A stretch of 64,000 bases of DNA from Holophagales bacterium (GTDB taxonomy: Bacteria > Acidobacteriota > Thermoanaerobaculia > Multivoradales > Multivoraceae). The notes under the pieces were generated by a model. The model had not been told where the DNA came from. It saw only the letters and a program-made list of their open reading frames with translations, and made no database searches. The position numbers were made by a program, and so were the translations under genes. Below are positions 46,840 through 54,739 of this stretch, in pieces. The stretch's first letter is position 1. Every line of letters begins with the position of its first letter. The DNA is taken from contig VYDI01000047.1 of NCBI GenBank assembly GCA_009843505.1, positions 62,001 through 126,000 on the forward strand, given 5' to 3'.

Positions 46840-47180
46840 ACTGACCGTTTGCGACAGTCAGTCTTGGCTGCTTGGCCCAGGCGTTCGGTACCTCGCGGCC
46901 GCTACTGACTGGTGTGGTACCGTCCGTACCCTTGGTCGAGACCTTCCGTCTTCGGGCCGAGACCTTGGCCAGCGTTGGACGGGGTTCTGACGGCGGGCGC
47001 CGACCCGAGGCAGAGGACAGTCCGCTCAACGCCCTCTATCGGGGAAGCTGCTGTAGATCAGAGATCGAAGACGCCGGGTCGCGCGCCTCGACTTGAACGA
47101 CAAGCCGACCATCGCCAACTTCGGGTGGTGTTCTTCGCAGCGCGGGCCCGCGTGCGCGCACGAAATGAGGAGGCTGGCGC
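46840..47180. other. Gene-free gap with an inverted repeat upstream of gajA
   Basis: No credible gene. GGTAC-cgtcc-GTACC (46916-46930) is a perfect 5-bp inverted repeat that might be a regulator site. The gajA ribosome binding site GAGGAGG is at 47167-47173. Confidence 0.4.
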
Positions 47181-49208
47181 TTGCACATCACGTCTATAAG
47201 AGTCAAGAACTTCCGTGGTCTGAAGGACGTGGAGATACCGCTTTCCCGCTCTACCGTTCTGATCGGCGAGAACAACTCAGGTAAGTCGTCAGTGCTCGAT
47301 TGCATCTCCCTAGCACTCGGGAGACGCTGGGGCCGGCGCGGAACCGGCTTCTCGGAGTATGACCTCAGGATGGACGGCGGCTCCGGCGGGAATGGTCGTA
47401 TCCGAAACACGGACGCTGGCTCGGAAGAGTCGCCGGTTGGAGGCGAGGAGTCGTTCCTGAGTGCGGACGCGGCGGCCGATGGAGCGGCGGAGACCTCTAT
47501 TGAGTTGTTCTTCACTGAGCAGACCGGCGACGAGTGGCCCGAAGAAATCACAAGCGGCCTATTCGGGATAATCCAGACCGATCCTCTGACAGGCCTCAAC
47601 TCGATCACGCTGCGGGTGACGTACAAACTGAACTTGCTCGAGAGAGACTACGATTCCGGCTGGGCGTTTCTTGACATCAACGGCGATCCGATCGGCTCGA
47701 AGGAGGCCAGGCGCGCCACCAACACCCAGAACTTCTTTAAGTTTGTTCCGGTGTTCTTCCTGTCGGCTCTGCGGGACGCCTCCGAGGAGTTCTCATCACG
47801 GTCGCAGTTCTGGGGTAGTCTACTCAAGGCTGTCGAGATTCCACCAGACGAATTGCAACTACTCGACACGGCAGTCGAGGAACTGAACGCCAGGTTGCTT
47901 GCGGCGGACCCGCGGGTTGCCGAGACAGTCGAGCGCCTGAAGGAAATCCAGACCGTTGTGGCGAACGGTGCCGCTGAAGACGTGTCGATTCGCGCGTTGC
48001 CCATGAAGGTCTGGGAACTTCTGGCCCGCTCTGAAGTCGTGATTAAGGGGGAGAGCGACGCCCCGTGGCTACCGCTTCGGCGCCACGGTCAAGGCGTCAA
48101 GAGTCTGTCGGTCATCTACCTGTTTGATGCCTTCATCGGACGCCTATTGAAGGAGAGGTTTGCCGAACATAGCGAGCCTATTGTGGCGCTAGAGGAGCCC
48201 GAAGTGCATCTTCACCCGCAAGCTGTGCGGGCTCTCTGGCCTCAGATTGACGCGTTACCGGGTCAGAAGATTGTCGCCACGCACTCGCCCTACTTCATAC
48301 AGTACGTACCGATTCGGGATATTCGTCTACTGCGCCGGGGCGCAGACGGTGTCCGGGTACATCTCGTCCGCGATAGCGTTTCGGTGGACCTTCCAGCGAA
48401 TGACGAGCTTCTGGCTGTGGCCGACCAGCGCAAGGGTCAACTCTCGTACGATCTGGAACGCGGCCTGTTGCACGCCTCCAGACCCGTCGGCGAGGACCTC
48501 TGCCGCAAGCTCCTGAAGTGCTTTCCTGGTACTGCTTGTCGACAGCAACATTCGGCAATCCGGAGGCTCCAGAGGTGTTCGAATGCACTGATGGAGGCCG
48601 AAGACTTGGACGAACTGGAAGACTGGGCGCGTAGGTTTCGGGGGGAGATCTTCTTCTCCCGCTTCTGGATACTCTGCGAGGGCCAGTCTGAGGTCTTTCT
48701 TCTGACGGCACTGTTCGAGGCTCTCGCACTCCCCCTGGATGTGCGAAGTGTGTCTCTAATCGACTACCAGAACAACGGCAGTGCTCGTGCCTTTGCGTGC
48801 CTTGCTCGGGCTTTCGGGTTCCCTTGGGCGCTACTTGCGGACGGTGACGGTCAAGGCCGAAACACGCTCGCCAGCTTGCGGAGTGCTGGCTTCAGTGAGG
48901 AGGAGCTCGCTGCGAGGACGGTGCAACTACCTAACGATACCGACCTTGAGGACCATGTCGTGAGCTCGGCCTGGCGGCCGTTGGCCCTCGCGGTTGCGAA
49001 GGATTCGGATTCGGGCATGGCGGAGAAAGTCGACGACGCAGTGCTCGCGAAGACCTTGCGTGCGCAGAAGCCCCTATGGGCGAGACGATTGGGCGAGAAA
49101 CTCGTACGGGTTCCGCCAACGGTGGAGAGCCTCCCGGACGCGCTGGGGCGTCTCCGGGAGATTCTTCTGGAGCACGAGGCCAGCCATGGCGCAGCCGGCA
49201 ACGCTTGA
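47181..49208 (+). CDS. gajA: OLD-family ATPase/TOPRIM nuclease, GajA-like
   Basis: 675 aa from a TTG with GAGGAGG 7 bases upstream. ATPase: Walker A LIGENNSGKSS (residues 28-38), Walker B region VALEEPEVHLHPQAVRALWP, then IVATHSPYFIQYVP. C-terminal TOPRIM: WILCEGQSEVFLL (acidic Glu) and ALLADGDGQGRN (DxD). OLD proteins with ABC ATPase and TOPRIM domains adjacent to a UvrD helicase are class 2 OLD nucleases; the pair is the Gabija anti-phage system. Its 3' end overlaps the helicase gene by 23 bp, so they are coupled. GajA appears intact. Confidence 0.8.
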   Translation: MHITSIRVKNFRGLKDVEIPLSRSTVLIGENNSGKSSVLDCISLALGRRWGRRGTGFSEYDLRMDGGSGGNGRIRNTDAGSEESPVGGEESFLSADAAADGAAETSIELFFTEQTGDEWPEEITSGLFGIIQTDPLTGLNSITLRVTYKLNLLERDYDSGWAFLDINGDPIGSKEARRATNTQNFFKFVPVFFLSALRDASEEFSSRSQFWGSLLKAVEIPPDELQLLDTAVEELNARLLAADPRVAETVERLKEIQTVVANGAAEDVSIRALPMKVWELLARSEVVIKGESDAPWLPLRRHGQGVKSLSVIYLFDAFIGRLLKERFAEHSEPIVALEEPEVHLHPQAVRALWPQIDALPGQKIVATHSPYFIQYVPIRDIRLLRRGADGVRVHLVRDSVSVDLPANDELLAVADQRKGQLSYDLERGLLHASRPVGEDLCRKLLKCFPGTACRQQHSAIRRLQRCSNALMEAEDLDELEDWARRFRGEIFFSRFWILCEGQSEVFLLTALFEALALPLDVRSVSLIDYQNNGSARAFACLARAFGFPWALLADGDGQGRNTLASLRSAGFSEEELAARTVQLPNDTDLEDHVVSSAWRPLALAVAKDSDSGMAEKVDDAVLAKTLRAQKPLWARRLGEKLVRVPPTVESLPDALGRLREILLEHEASHGAAGNA

Positions 49209-50307
49209 GGGGGCTCTTGGGAGCCTTAGCGATGTCCAACGTTGTGCCGTGCGACATCAAGACGGGGCGCTGCTCGTCCTAGCCGGGCCGGGTTCAGGCA
49301 AGACCCGGATTCTGACGACTCGCATTGCGCGGCTGTTGCACGAGGCAGAGGATGCACCGTTCCGCGTGTTGGCGCTGACCTTCACGAACCGTGCCGCGGA
49401 CGAGATGCGCGGCCGGATAGAGCGGATGGCACCGGAGGCCGAACATCGGCTCTTTATCGGGACGTTTCATGCCTTCAGCGCAGATGTTCTGCGGCAGCAC
49501 GGCCAGCATCTCGGAATCAAGACGGACTTCAGGATCTACTCGACGACCGAAGACCGCGCCGAGATCGGGAGTCTTGCGATCGCGTCCGAAGCGGGGAGGG
49601 AAGCCGGTCTGGAAGCCCAGCATGGGAGTTTTCTGCCGTTGGTTGATCGGGCGAAAGCCAAACTGATTCCGAGTAAGGGCGTCGCGAGCCGATTCCGGAG
49701 TGCTGGGCGCGGCGCTAAGTTCGAAGCGTTCTATGCTGCCTACGACGCGGCGCTTGGCAAGGCGAATGCCCTTGACTTTGACTCGCTAGTCTTCAACGTG
49801 TACCGTCTCTTCGTGCGCTTCCCCGCGCTCGCTCGGCGCTATCGCTCGGTGTATCGCTACTGCTGCATTGATGAGTTTCAAGATACGAATCTTGCTCAGT
49901 ACGAGACGATTAAAGCTATGGCCGGCGGAGAGTTGCGCAACGTGTTTGCGGTGGCGGATGACGATCAGATCATCTATCAGTGGAATGGTGCCGACCATCG
50001 CCGACTCGATGAGTTCCGAGAGGATTTTGAGGCTGAGATAGTGCAGGTCCCGACGAATTTTCGCTGTCCGCCTGAGGTTGTGACCTGCGCCAACAGGCTC
50101 ATAGCCCATAATCTGTTGCGTAACCCCATAAAGAGACCACTGGTTGCGGAGCGGGAATCTACCGGTTCCCCATCGGTCGTCGAAGTACTGTCATTCGGAA
50201 CCGCCGAGGACGAGACCCAGGGAATCGCGGAGCACATAGAGAGGCACCGCGGGGATGCGTTAGCGCAGACCGCCGTTCTCGCTCGGGTGCGCCGTCTGCT
50301 TGCCCCG

Positions 50308-50315
50308 ATTGGAGA
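50308..50315. repeat. Target-site duplication, left copy (ATTGGAGA)
   Basis: Identical to 54732-54739; the 8-bp length is typical of IS1595-family insertions. Confidence 0.95.
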
Positions 50316-50346
50316 GGGGATTATACTCGATAGTAACCATTCCTGA
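50316..50346. repeat. Left terminal inverted repeat
   Basis: 31 bp, perfect reverse complement of 54701-54731. It ends TCCTGA, whose TGA is in frame with and truncates the helicase. Confidence 0.95.
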
Positions 50347-50413
50347 CCGGGCGATTTGACTCGTTCGAGATCCATCCGGTACCCCTTTGGTGGAACTACC
50401 GGAGGAGATCTCC

Positions 50414-50629
50414 ATGCGACGCAGATATCTACGCAGCCGGGACCGGGATGAACGGTACCTGGATGCACTGGACGAGGCAAGGGACAACGTGCGCCTTACT
50501 CGGCGGGACTACCACGAGGCCCTGGACGATCTTGAGGAACTAGAGGCCGTGGGGCCGGAGGGACCGGATGCCGACGACGCTACCGACCCAGACTTCTATC
50601 GGCCACGGCGAAGACGGGAAGCGAGCTAG
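50414..50629 (+). CDS. Passenger: small charged helical protein
   Basis: 71 aa from the ATG at 50414, preceded by GGAGGAG. Composition is arginine- and aspartate-rich (MRRRYLRSRDRDERYLDALD, YHEALDDLEELEAVGPEG), predicting a helix or coiled coil. I do not recognise a family. Overlaps the following frame by 62 bp. Confidence 0.6.
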   Translation: MRRRYLRSRDRDERYLDALDEARDNVRLTRRDYHEALDDLEELEAVGPEGPDADDATDPDFYRPRRRREAS

Positions 50630-50924
50630 GCCGGTCGTGGACGCATCATCACTTCGACGTGTAGCCGAGATAGAACGCCGTCGGCTTGAGACGGTCGAAC
50701 GCCATCAGCGGATGTTTCCCTACGATAGCGAGGACCAGCGGGAGTTGAGACGGCAGGAGATCATCCTCGAGAAGCTCTCCACCGCAACTCGGTGCCTGCA
50801 TGATGTGTACGAGCTACTAGAACTGGAGTTCCCATCCGCCGGGGCGACTACGGAGGCAGTTCATCTACGACTTCCTTCGCCTTCTTCACCGACCGGCATA
50901 TCGCCTTCAGTTTCTTCTGCGTAG
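50568..50924 (+). CDS. Passenger: unknown protein with helical core
   Basis: Up to 118 aa from the ATG at 50568; a GTG at 50637 would give 95 aa. The convincing part is RRVAEIERRRLETVERHQRM and DQRELRRQEIILEKLSTATR. The C-terminal 25 codons are antisense to the minus-strand gene ending at 50848. No known domain. The overlap with the gene at 50414 makes the start uncertain. Confidence 0.45.
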   Translation: MPTTLPTQTSIGHGEDGKRARPVVDASSLRRVAEIERRRLETVERHQRMFPYDSEDQRELRRQEIILEKLSTATRCLHDVYELLELEFPSAGATTEAVHLRLPSPSSPTGISPSVSSA

Positions 50925-51126
50925 CCGACACCGCATCTTGGTACTGGGTGGCATAGACGGCTCCCGAACCATCGGGCAAGGAGACTACAGCAGGCGAGAC
51001 CTGGTCGTTTACGAGGTGCTTCTCGATATCGCGCATGGATCGAGCCAGTGCTTCGAGTTTGTTGGAGAGACAGTTGAGTCGCTCGCTAAGAGTCCCAACG
51101 GGGTCTTTCCCTTCCATACCGATCAT
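50848..51126 (-). CDS. Passenger: small coiled-coil protein
   Basis: 92 aa from the ATG at 51126, coupled by ATGA to the small gene upstream. Heptad-like helices: TLSERLNCLSNKLEALARSM and DAVSATQKKLKAICRSVKKA flank a short loop. No family recognised. It overlaps convergently with the frame ending at 50924. Confidence 0.6.
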   Translation of the reverse strand: MIGMEGKDPVGTLSERLNCLSNKLEALARSMRDIEKHLVNDQVSPAVVSLPDGSGAVYATQYQDAVSATQKKLKAICRSVKKAKEVVDELPP

Positions 51127-51236
51127 CCCCTCTTGATCGCCCTAGCGATCTCGCGTAGTTGTTTGTTGGTTTCCCCTAGGGTGCGGATCAGTTCGTGGAG
51201 CATGCGTTCGATGCCCCTGGTGTTGGTCGCGGCCAT
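51123..51236 (-). CDS. Passenger: 37-aa microprotein
   Basis: Minus-strand ATG at 51236 preceded by AAGGAGGG with 6-base spacing. It reads MAATNTRGIERMLHELIRTL then GETNKQLREIARAIKRG and stops at 51123, overlapping the ATG of the 92-aa gene by ATGA. The strong ribosome binding site and coupled stop/start support a real gene. A single amphipathic helix is expected. Confidence 0.65.
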   Translation of the reverse strand: MAATNTRGIERMLHELIRTLGETNKQLREIARAIKRG

Positions 51237-51529
51237 AGTCGACCCTCCTTGATGGTGGTAGGTGCCCCGGGAAGCGACCCCCTGGGGCGAGAATCAGCGA
51301 GTGTATCTCGGCATTCAGTGCCTGTGCTAGCTTCCGCGCATGGCCGTCCGACACGAGTGGCCCCTGCGTCGGGTCACTCGCTCAATACAACAGCCCGACA
51401 CACGGGGCCGGGGTAGCTCCCCAGCCCTGGGCGAATAGGCGAGACCACCGTGTCACTCGTGTGCATGGACGGCCATAACGGCCCGACACCATCCCGGTGT
51501 CGGCGCGTCGCTATGGAGGACCATGCACG
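51237..51529. other. Structured non-coding segment between divergent passenger genes
   Basis: No gene. Two arms of about 19 bp (ATGGCCGTCC/ACACGAGTG at 51340-51359 and its near-reverse-complement at 51454-51476) could pair across a 94-nt loop. A separate perfect hairpin CCGACACC-ATCCC-GGTGTCGG lies at 51483-51503. It may be a structured RNA or a regulator or transposition site. Function unknown. Confidence 0.5.
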
Positions 51530-52210
51530 ATGGAGTCGACGAAACCGGAGGAGAAGCAGGACGAAGGGAAGATCACAGGCAAGGGATGCCTCGGTTGCCT
51601 GGGCATAGGAGCGGGGATCCTCCTGCTACTGGCGTTCCTCGGCTCGCTACTCCCCGACGACCTGGACTTCCCCGCACAAGAGACAGCGAGCGAGCAGAGC
51701 CCTTCGCCTACCGCCACCACCCAGCCTGAGGTCGAATCCTCACCTCCACCGGCACCGCCACAGCCGGACAACGAGCAACTGGACGAGGCTGCGCGGGCCG
51801 AGGTCACTCAGATGATCTTGGACTTGGGGGAGATCTATGACAGGCAGAAGGACTTCTGGGAACTTGCCAACTCGCGACTGGCATCGAACTGCAACTTGCA
51901 GTCGCTCAACGAGGACACGTGTCAAGTACTTCTCGGCAGTGCCCTGTCGATAGCACAGGGCGTCGTGTACGTGAACCAGATCTCCAGAGACCGGATCCGT
52001 GCGTACCAGCGTCAAGGTCGTGATCTGGGCCCGGATGTCTCGGACGCCCTAGCGACGCTCCAGAAACAGGACGCGGCCTCGAGGGAGATGGAGGCTGGCA
52101 TCCTTGAGCTTGCTCGGCAGGTCGAGCTTGAGAGCGTAGTGAGAACGCTCGGAGGGGCCCACAGGGACGCCCCGATGTTCCGGAGCTTCGCACTGAGGTG
52201 GAGGAATTGA
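51530..52210 (+). CDS. Passenger: single-TM anchored protein with proline-rich linker
   Basis: 226 aa from the ATG at 51530 with GGAGG upstream. A cytoplasmic charged N-terminus (MESTKPEEKQDEGKITGKG) is followed by a TM helix (LGIGAGILLLLAFLGSLL), then a Pro/Thr/Ser-rich linker (SPTATTQPEVESSPPPAPPQ) and a helical C-terminal domain with two cysteines (NCNLQSLNEDTC). Type II membrane topology is likely. No family recognised. Confidence 0.7.
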   Translation: MESTKPEEKQDEGKITGKGCLGCLGIGAGILLLLAFLGSLLPDDLDFPAQETASEQSPSPTATTQPEVESSPPPAPPQPDNEQLDEAARAEVTQMILDLGEIYDRQKDFWELANSRLASNCNLQSLNEDTCQVLLGSALSIAQGVVYVNQISRDRIRAYQRQGRDLGPDVSDALATLQKQDAASREMEAGILELARQVELESVVRTLGGAHRDAPMFRSFALRWRN

Positions 52211-52254
52211 TCGAGTACTTCCGCGCTTTTCGATCAATTTCTGCAAGAAACTTA

Positions 52255-52283
52255 TTGACTTTAGGAACATAAAACGCTACAAT
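52255..52283 (+). promoter_or_regulatory. Promoter of transposase, leaderless
   Basis: TTGACT (52255-52260), a 17-base spacer and TACAAT (52278-52283). It lies in an A+T-rich dip. The GTG at 52293 is 9 bases from the -10, so transcription starts at or next to the start codon. Confidence 0.7.
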
Positions 52284-52292
52284 TGCCTCGTT

Positions 52293-53270
52293 GTGGAAGG
52301 CAAGGATCCAGCGAAAGCACCGGGGAAATTCTATCGAAAGGGCCTGTCCCTGATCGAAATGATCCGGATGTTCCCGGATGACGAGGCGGCGGAACGCTGG
52401 TTCTACGCCCAGCGGTGGCCCGAGGGCCTGTGCTGCCCACGCTGTGGCGACACGAACGTGCAGGAGAAGACCACCCACCCCACGATGCCGCACAGGTGCC
52501 GGGGCTGCAGGAAGTTCTTCTCCGTCCGCACGGGAACGCCCATGGAGGCCTCGAACCTCGGCCTGCAGGTCTGGGCCCTAGCGATCTACTTGCTGTGCAC
52601 GCACCTGAAGGGACAGTCGAGCATGAAGCTCCACAGGGATCTCAGCGTCACGCAGAAGACCGCATGGCATCTCGCCCACCGGATCCGAGAGGCATGGAAC
52701 GCCGGCGATCCCCCTCCCTGGGAAGATCGCTTCGACGGGCCGGTCGAAGTCGACGAGACGTTCATGGGTGGACTGGAGAAGAACAAACACCGCTCGAAGC
52801 GCCTCAAGGTCGGGGGCGGAACGGGCGGCAAGGTCGTGGTTGCAGGCATGAGGGACCGCGCCACCAACAAGGTCAAAGCCGCCGTGGTGCCCAACCGAGA
52901 GCGGTGGGTGCTCCAGACCTTCATCCGCAACCGCGCCAAGGCTGGCGCTACCGTCTACACCGACGACTTCTCTGGCTACAAGAAGCTGCCGGACTACACC
53001 CACGAGCCCGTCAACCACAGCGTCGGGGAGTACGTCCGGGGACGGGCGCACACACAGGGCATCGAGTCCATGTGGAGCATGCTCAAGCGAGGCCACAAGG
53101 GCACCTACCACCGCATGAGTTGGCGGCATCTGAACCGCTACGTCAACGAGTTCACCGGCCGCCACAACCAGCGGGAGCTTGATACACTCGACCAGATGAC
53201 CCAGGTCGTACTGGGGATGAACGGGAAGAGGCTACGGTATGCTGACCTTACGGGGAGGAGAGCGGCGTGA
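52293..53270 (+). CDS. IS1595/ISXO2-type DDE transposase
   Basis: 325 aa from a GTG. A zinc ribbon (CCPRCGDTNVQ and CRGCRKFFSVRTGTPMEAS) precedes a winged-helix segment (GQSSMKLHRDLSVTQKTAWH). The catalytic core has VEVDETFMGG (first Asp), VYTDDFSGY (second Asp) and HTQGIESMWSMLKR (Glu). It cuts and joins the 31-bp ends of the element. The gene appears intact and the element may still move. Confidence 0.92.
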   Translation: MEGKDPAKAPGKFYRKGLSLIEMIRMFPDDEAAERWFYAQRWPEGLCCPRCGDTNVQEKTTHPTMPHRCRGCRKFFSVRTGTPMEASNLGLQVWALAIYLLCTHLKGQSSMKLHRDLSVTQKTAWHLAHRIREAWNAGDPPPWEDRFDGPVEVDETFMGGLEKNKHRSKRLKVGGGTGGKVVVAGMRDRATNKVKAAVVPNRERWVLQTFIRNRAKAGATVYTDDFSGYKKLPDYTHEPVNHSVGEYVRGRAHTQGIESMWSMLKRGHKGTYHRMSWRHLNRYVNEFTGRHNQRELDTLDQMTQVVLGMNGKRLRYADLTGRRAA

Positions 53271-53345
53271 GAAGAAGATGCCGAAACTTCTGCGAAACAC
53301 CCGATCCCACCACTACGCAGAGTCAATAGCTAGCCAGAGGGGACC

Positions 53346-54092
53346 ATGAATGCCAGAAAAGAAGAAGACTCCAAGTCGTCCAAGGCCGGAACCGGAGCCA
53401 AGGCAGCCGCAGGAGGAGGGCATAGAGAAGTACGAGCGGTTCGAGAAGCGTCGGATTCCGACAGTCGGAGAGAGCGAGGGGGCAACAAGGAGCGTACCGG
53501 ACGATCTGGATCCGCCGGATCCACCAATGGAGGAAGAAGGGTAGATCCGCAGTACAAGAAGTCCTACAAGCTGCTGTTCGGCGTCCAGAGGTCAATCAGG
53601 TACCACTCGCGAAGACGAGCATGGTTCGAGTTCCTCCATAGCGCCACCATTGCATCCAGTTTGGTGCTGACTGGCGCCTTCCCGATCATCTTTGGCGATG
53701 ACGCAGGTGTCCTAAAGATCACGAGCGTCTCCGCCGCTGTCATCCTCTCTATCGGCCTCGTCGTGGGCTACGCCCGTAAAGCCGCACAACATCACGTCCT
53801 GTCGTCGAAGTTCGCCGTGCTCGAGAGCAAGATGGTCCCGCTGGACCAGTCGAACCCGTACTCCAACGCAGAGTACGAGAAGTTCTTCGCGGAAAGAACA
53901 TCGCTTGAAGTAGAGGAGCCAGCGAGAAAGAACCTACTCAACGCGCTGTGTGACTATGAGCTAAGGCGAGCGACACGCAGGGACTTGGACGAGAAGACAA
54001 TGGCTGCTCTAAGTAAGATCCCGTGGAGGAGACATGCGACGGCGCAACTCTTTAGTCAGGCGACATACGTCCACCGAGAACTGAAGAGCTAA
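53346..54092 (+). CDS. Passenger: SLATT-like two-TM protein
   Basis: Up to 248 aa from the ATG at 53346 after AGAGGGG. The first 65 residues are low-complexity and charged. The domain follows: SIRYHSRRRAWFEFLHSATI, then TM1 (ASSLVLTGAFPIIFG), TM2 (SVSAAVILSIGLVVGYA) and a C-terminal helical tail. The layout and the RRxWFExLH motif resemble SLATT domains, which act as membrane effectors in nucleotide-signal defence systems. No partner cyclase is on the element. A 64-codon frame from 53350 to 53544 (MPEKKKTPSRPRPEPEPRQP) overlaps it and shares the ribosome binding site; either or both may be translated. Confidence 0.6.
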   Translation: MNARKEEDSKSSKAGTGAKAAAGGGHREVRAVREASDSDSRRERGGNKERTGRSGSAGSTNGGRRVDPQYKKSYKLLFGVQRSIRYHSRRRAWFEFLHSATIASSLVLTGAFPIIFGDDAGVLKITSVSAAVILSIGLVVGYARKAAQHHVLSSKFAVLESKMVPLDQSNPYSNAEYEKFFAERTSLEVEEPARKNLLNALCDYELRRATRRDLDEKTMAALSKIPWRRHATAQLFSQATYVHRELKS

Positions 54093-54192
54093 GACCGACT
54101 CGTACTCCTGAGTAGGGAGCGCCGACGCTACCGCGGCTCGACGGACGACACGACGGCCGCGTGGTTAGAACGATGCGTGGTAGACTGGGACC

Positions 54193-54675
54193 ATGAGAAT
54201 CGTCCCTGTTGACTTCCGAAGAACCCTGAAGAACGTTCATGTGGAGTTGGGCAGAGTCCACGCGCTCATAGCGGGTGCTGACAGCGCGAAAGAAGTCCAA
54301 GATGACGTTTTGCTCAAAGAAACACGGAACATCGAGCGGCTGTCCGAGACGCTCCGCAAAGCCGCAGCCTCGGTTCGATTCCAAATCCAGAGGGAACCAC
54401 TTCCCCCGGATCAGGCTCTGATTCTAGGCCACCCCGAAGGGCTCAGACTTGAAGACTCCATCTTGTCGGTTCAAAGGCAGCTTGGAGACGTGGACATCGC
54501 GCTTGACGAGATAACCGCCAAGATCGCACGCCAGGTGGATCCCAGTGATGAGATTCCGAACAGCGAGCATCGCGTGCGCCAGTTGTACGAGGACTATGGG
54601 CGTGCGCTGGAGAGGAGGGACTACCTAGAGAAGGTGGAACGGAGTCTCCATGCTCGGCCGGAGGTTGAAGGTTAG
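54193..54675 (+). CDS. Passenger: unknown helical protein
   Basis: 160 aa. Predicted mostly helical: RRTLKNVHVELGRVHALIAG, RNIERLSETLRKAAASVRFQ and RLEDSILSVQRQLGDVDIAL. No motif recognised. It is the last gene before the right terminal repeat. Confidence 0.65.
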   Translation: MRIVPVDFRRTLKNVHVELGRVHALIAGADSAKEVQDDVLLKETRNIERLSETLRKAAASVRFQIQREPLPPDQALILGHPEGLRLEDSILSVQRQLGDVDIALDEITAKIARQVDPSDEIPNSEHRVRQLYEDYGRALERRDYLEKVERSLHARPEVEG

Positions 54676-54700
54676 GGACACCGCTTGCCCATGCTCCCGC

Positions 54701-54731
54701 TCAGGAATGGTTACTATCGAGTATAATCCCC
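54701..54731. repeat. Right terminal inverted repeat
   Basis: 31 bp, perfect reverse complement of 50316-50346. Confidence 0.95.
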
Positions 54732-54739
54732 ATTGGAGA
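54732..54739. repeat. Target-site duplication, right copy (ATTGGAGA)
   Basis: Matches 50308-50315 exactly; joining the two flanks through a single copy restores the helicase frame. Confidence 0.95.

Larger units (their letters stand above)
49186..50346 (+). pseudogene. gajB: UvrD-like helicase (GajB-like), 5' part, interrupted by transposon
   Basis: The ATG at 49186 (MAQPATLEGALG) opens a superfamily 1 helicase. Motif I is LVLAGPGSGKTRILT, motif II CCIDEFQDTNLAQYE, motif III AVADDDQIIYQWNGAD, and motif IV-like NFRCPPEVV. Native sequence ends at the target-site duplication (50308-50315). The transposon's left terminal repeat then adds GEGIILDSNHS and a stop at 50346, giving a 386-codon fragment without motifs V and VI. 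The 3' part begins at 54740. Confidence 0.9.
50316..54731. mobile_element. IS1595-type transposon with passenger genes (4,416 bp)
   Basis: Bounded by perfect 31-bp inverted repeats (outer end GGGGATTATACTCG) and 8-bp duplications. It contains an ISXO2/IS1595-type DDE transposase (52293-53270) plus at least six passenger frames with no recognised transport or resistance function. The inverted repeats extend a few bases further with one mismatch. The element lies inside the helicase gene and is recent, as neither repeats nor duplications have decayed. Confidence 0.93.

Noticed and set aside
46916-46930. GGTAC inverted repeat as a definite operator
   Set aside because: Arms are only 5 bp and such repeats arise by chance in this composition; noted only inside the gap entry.
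46872-47096. Possible 74-codon gene before gajA
   Set aside because: No ribosome binding site and no coding-like composition; treated as a gap.
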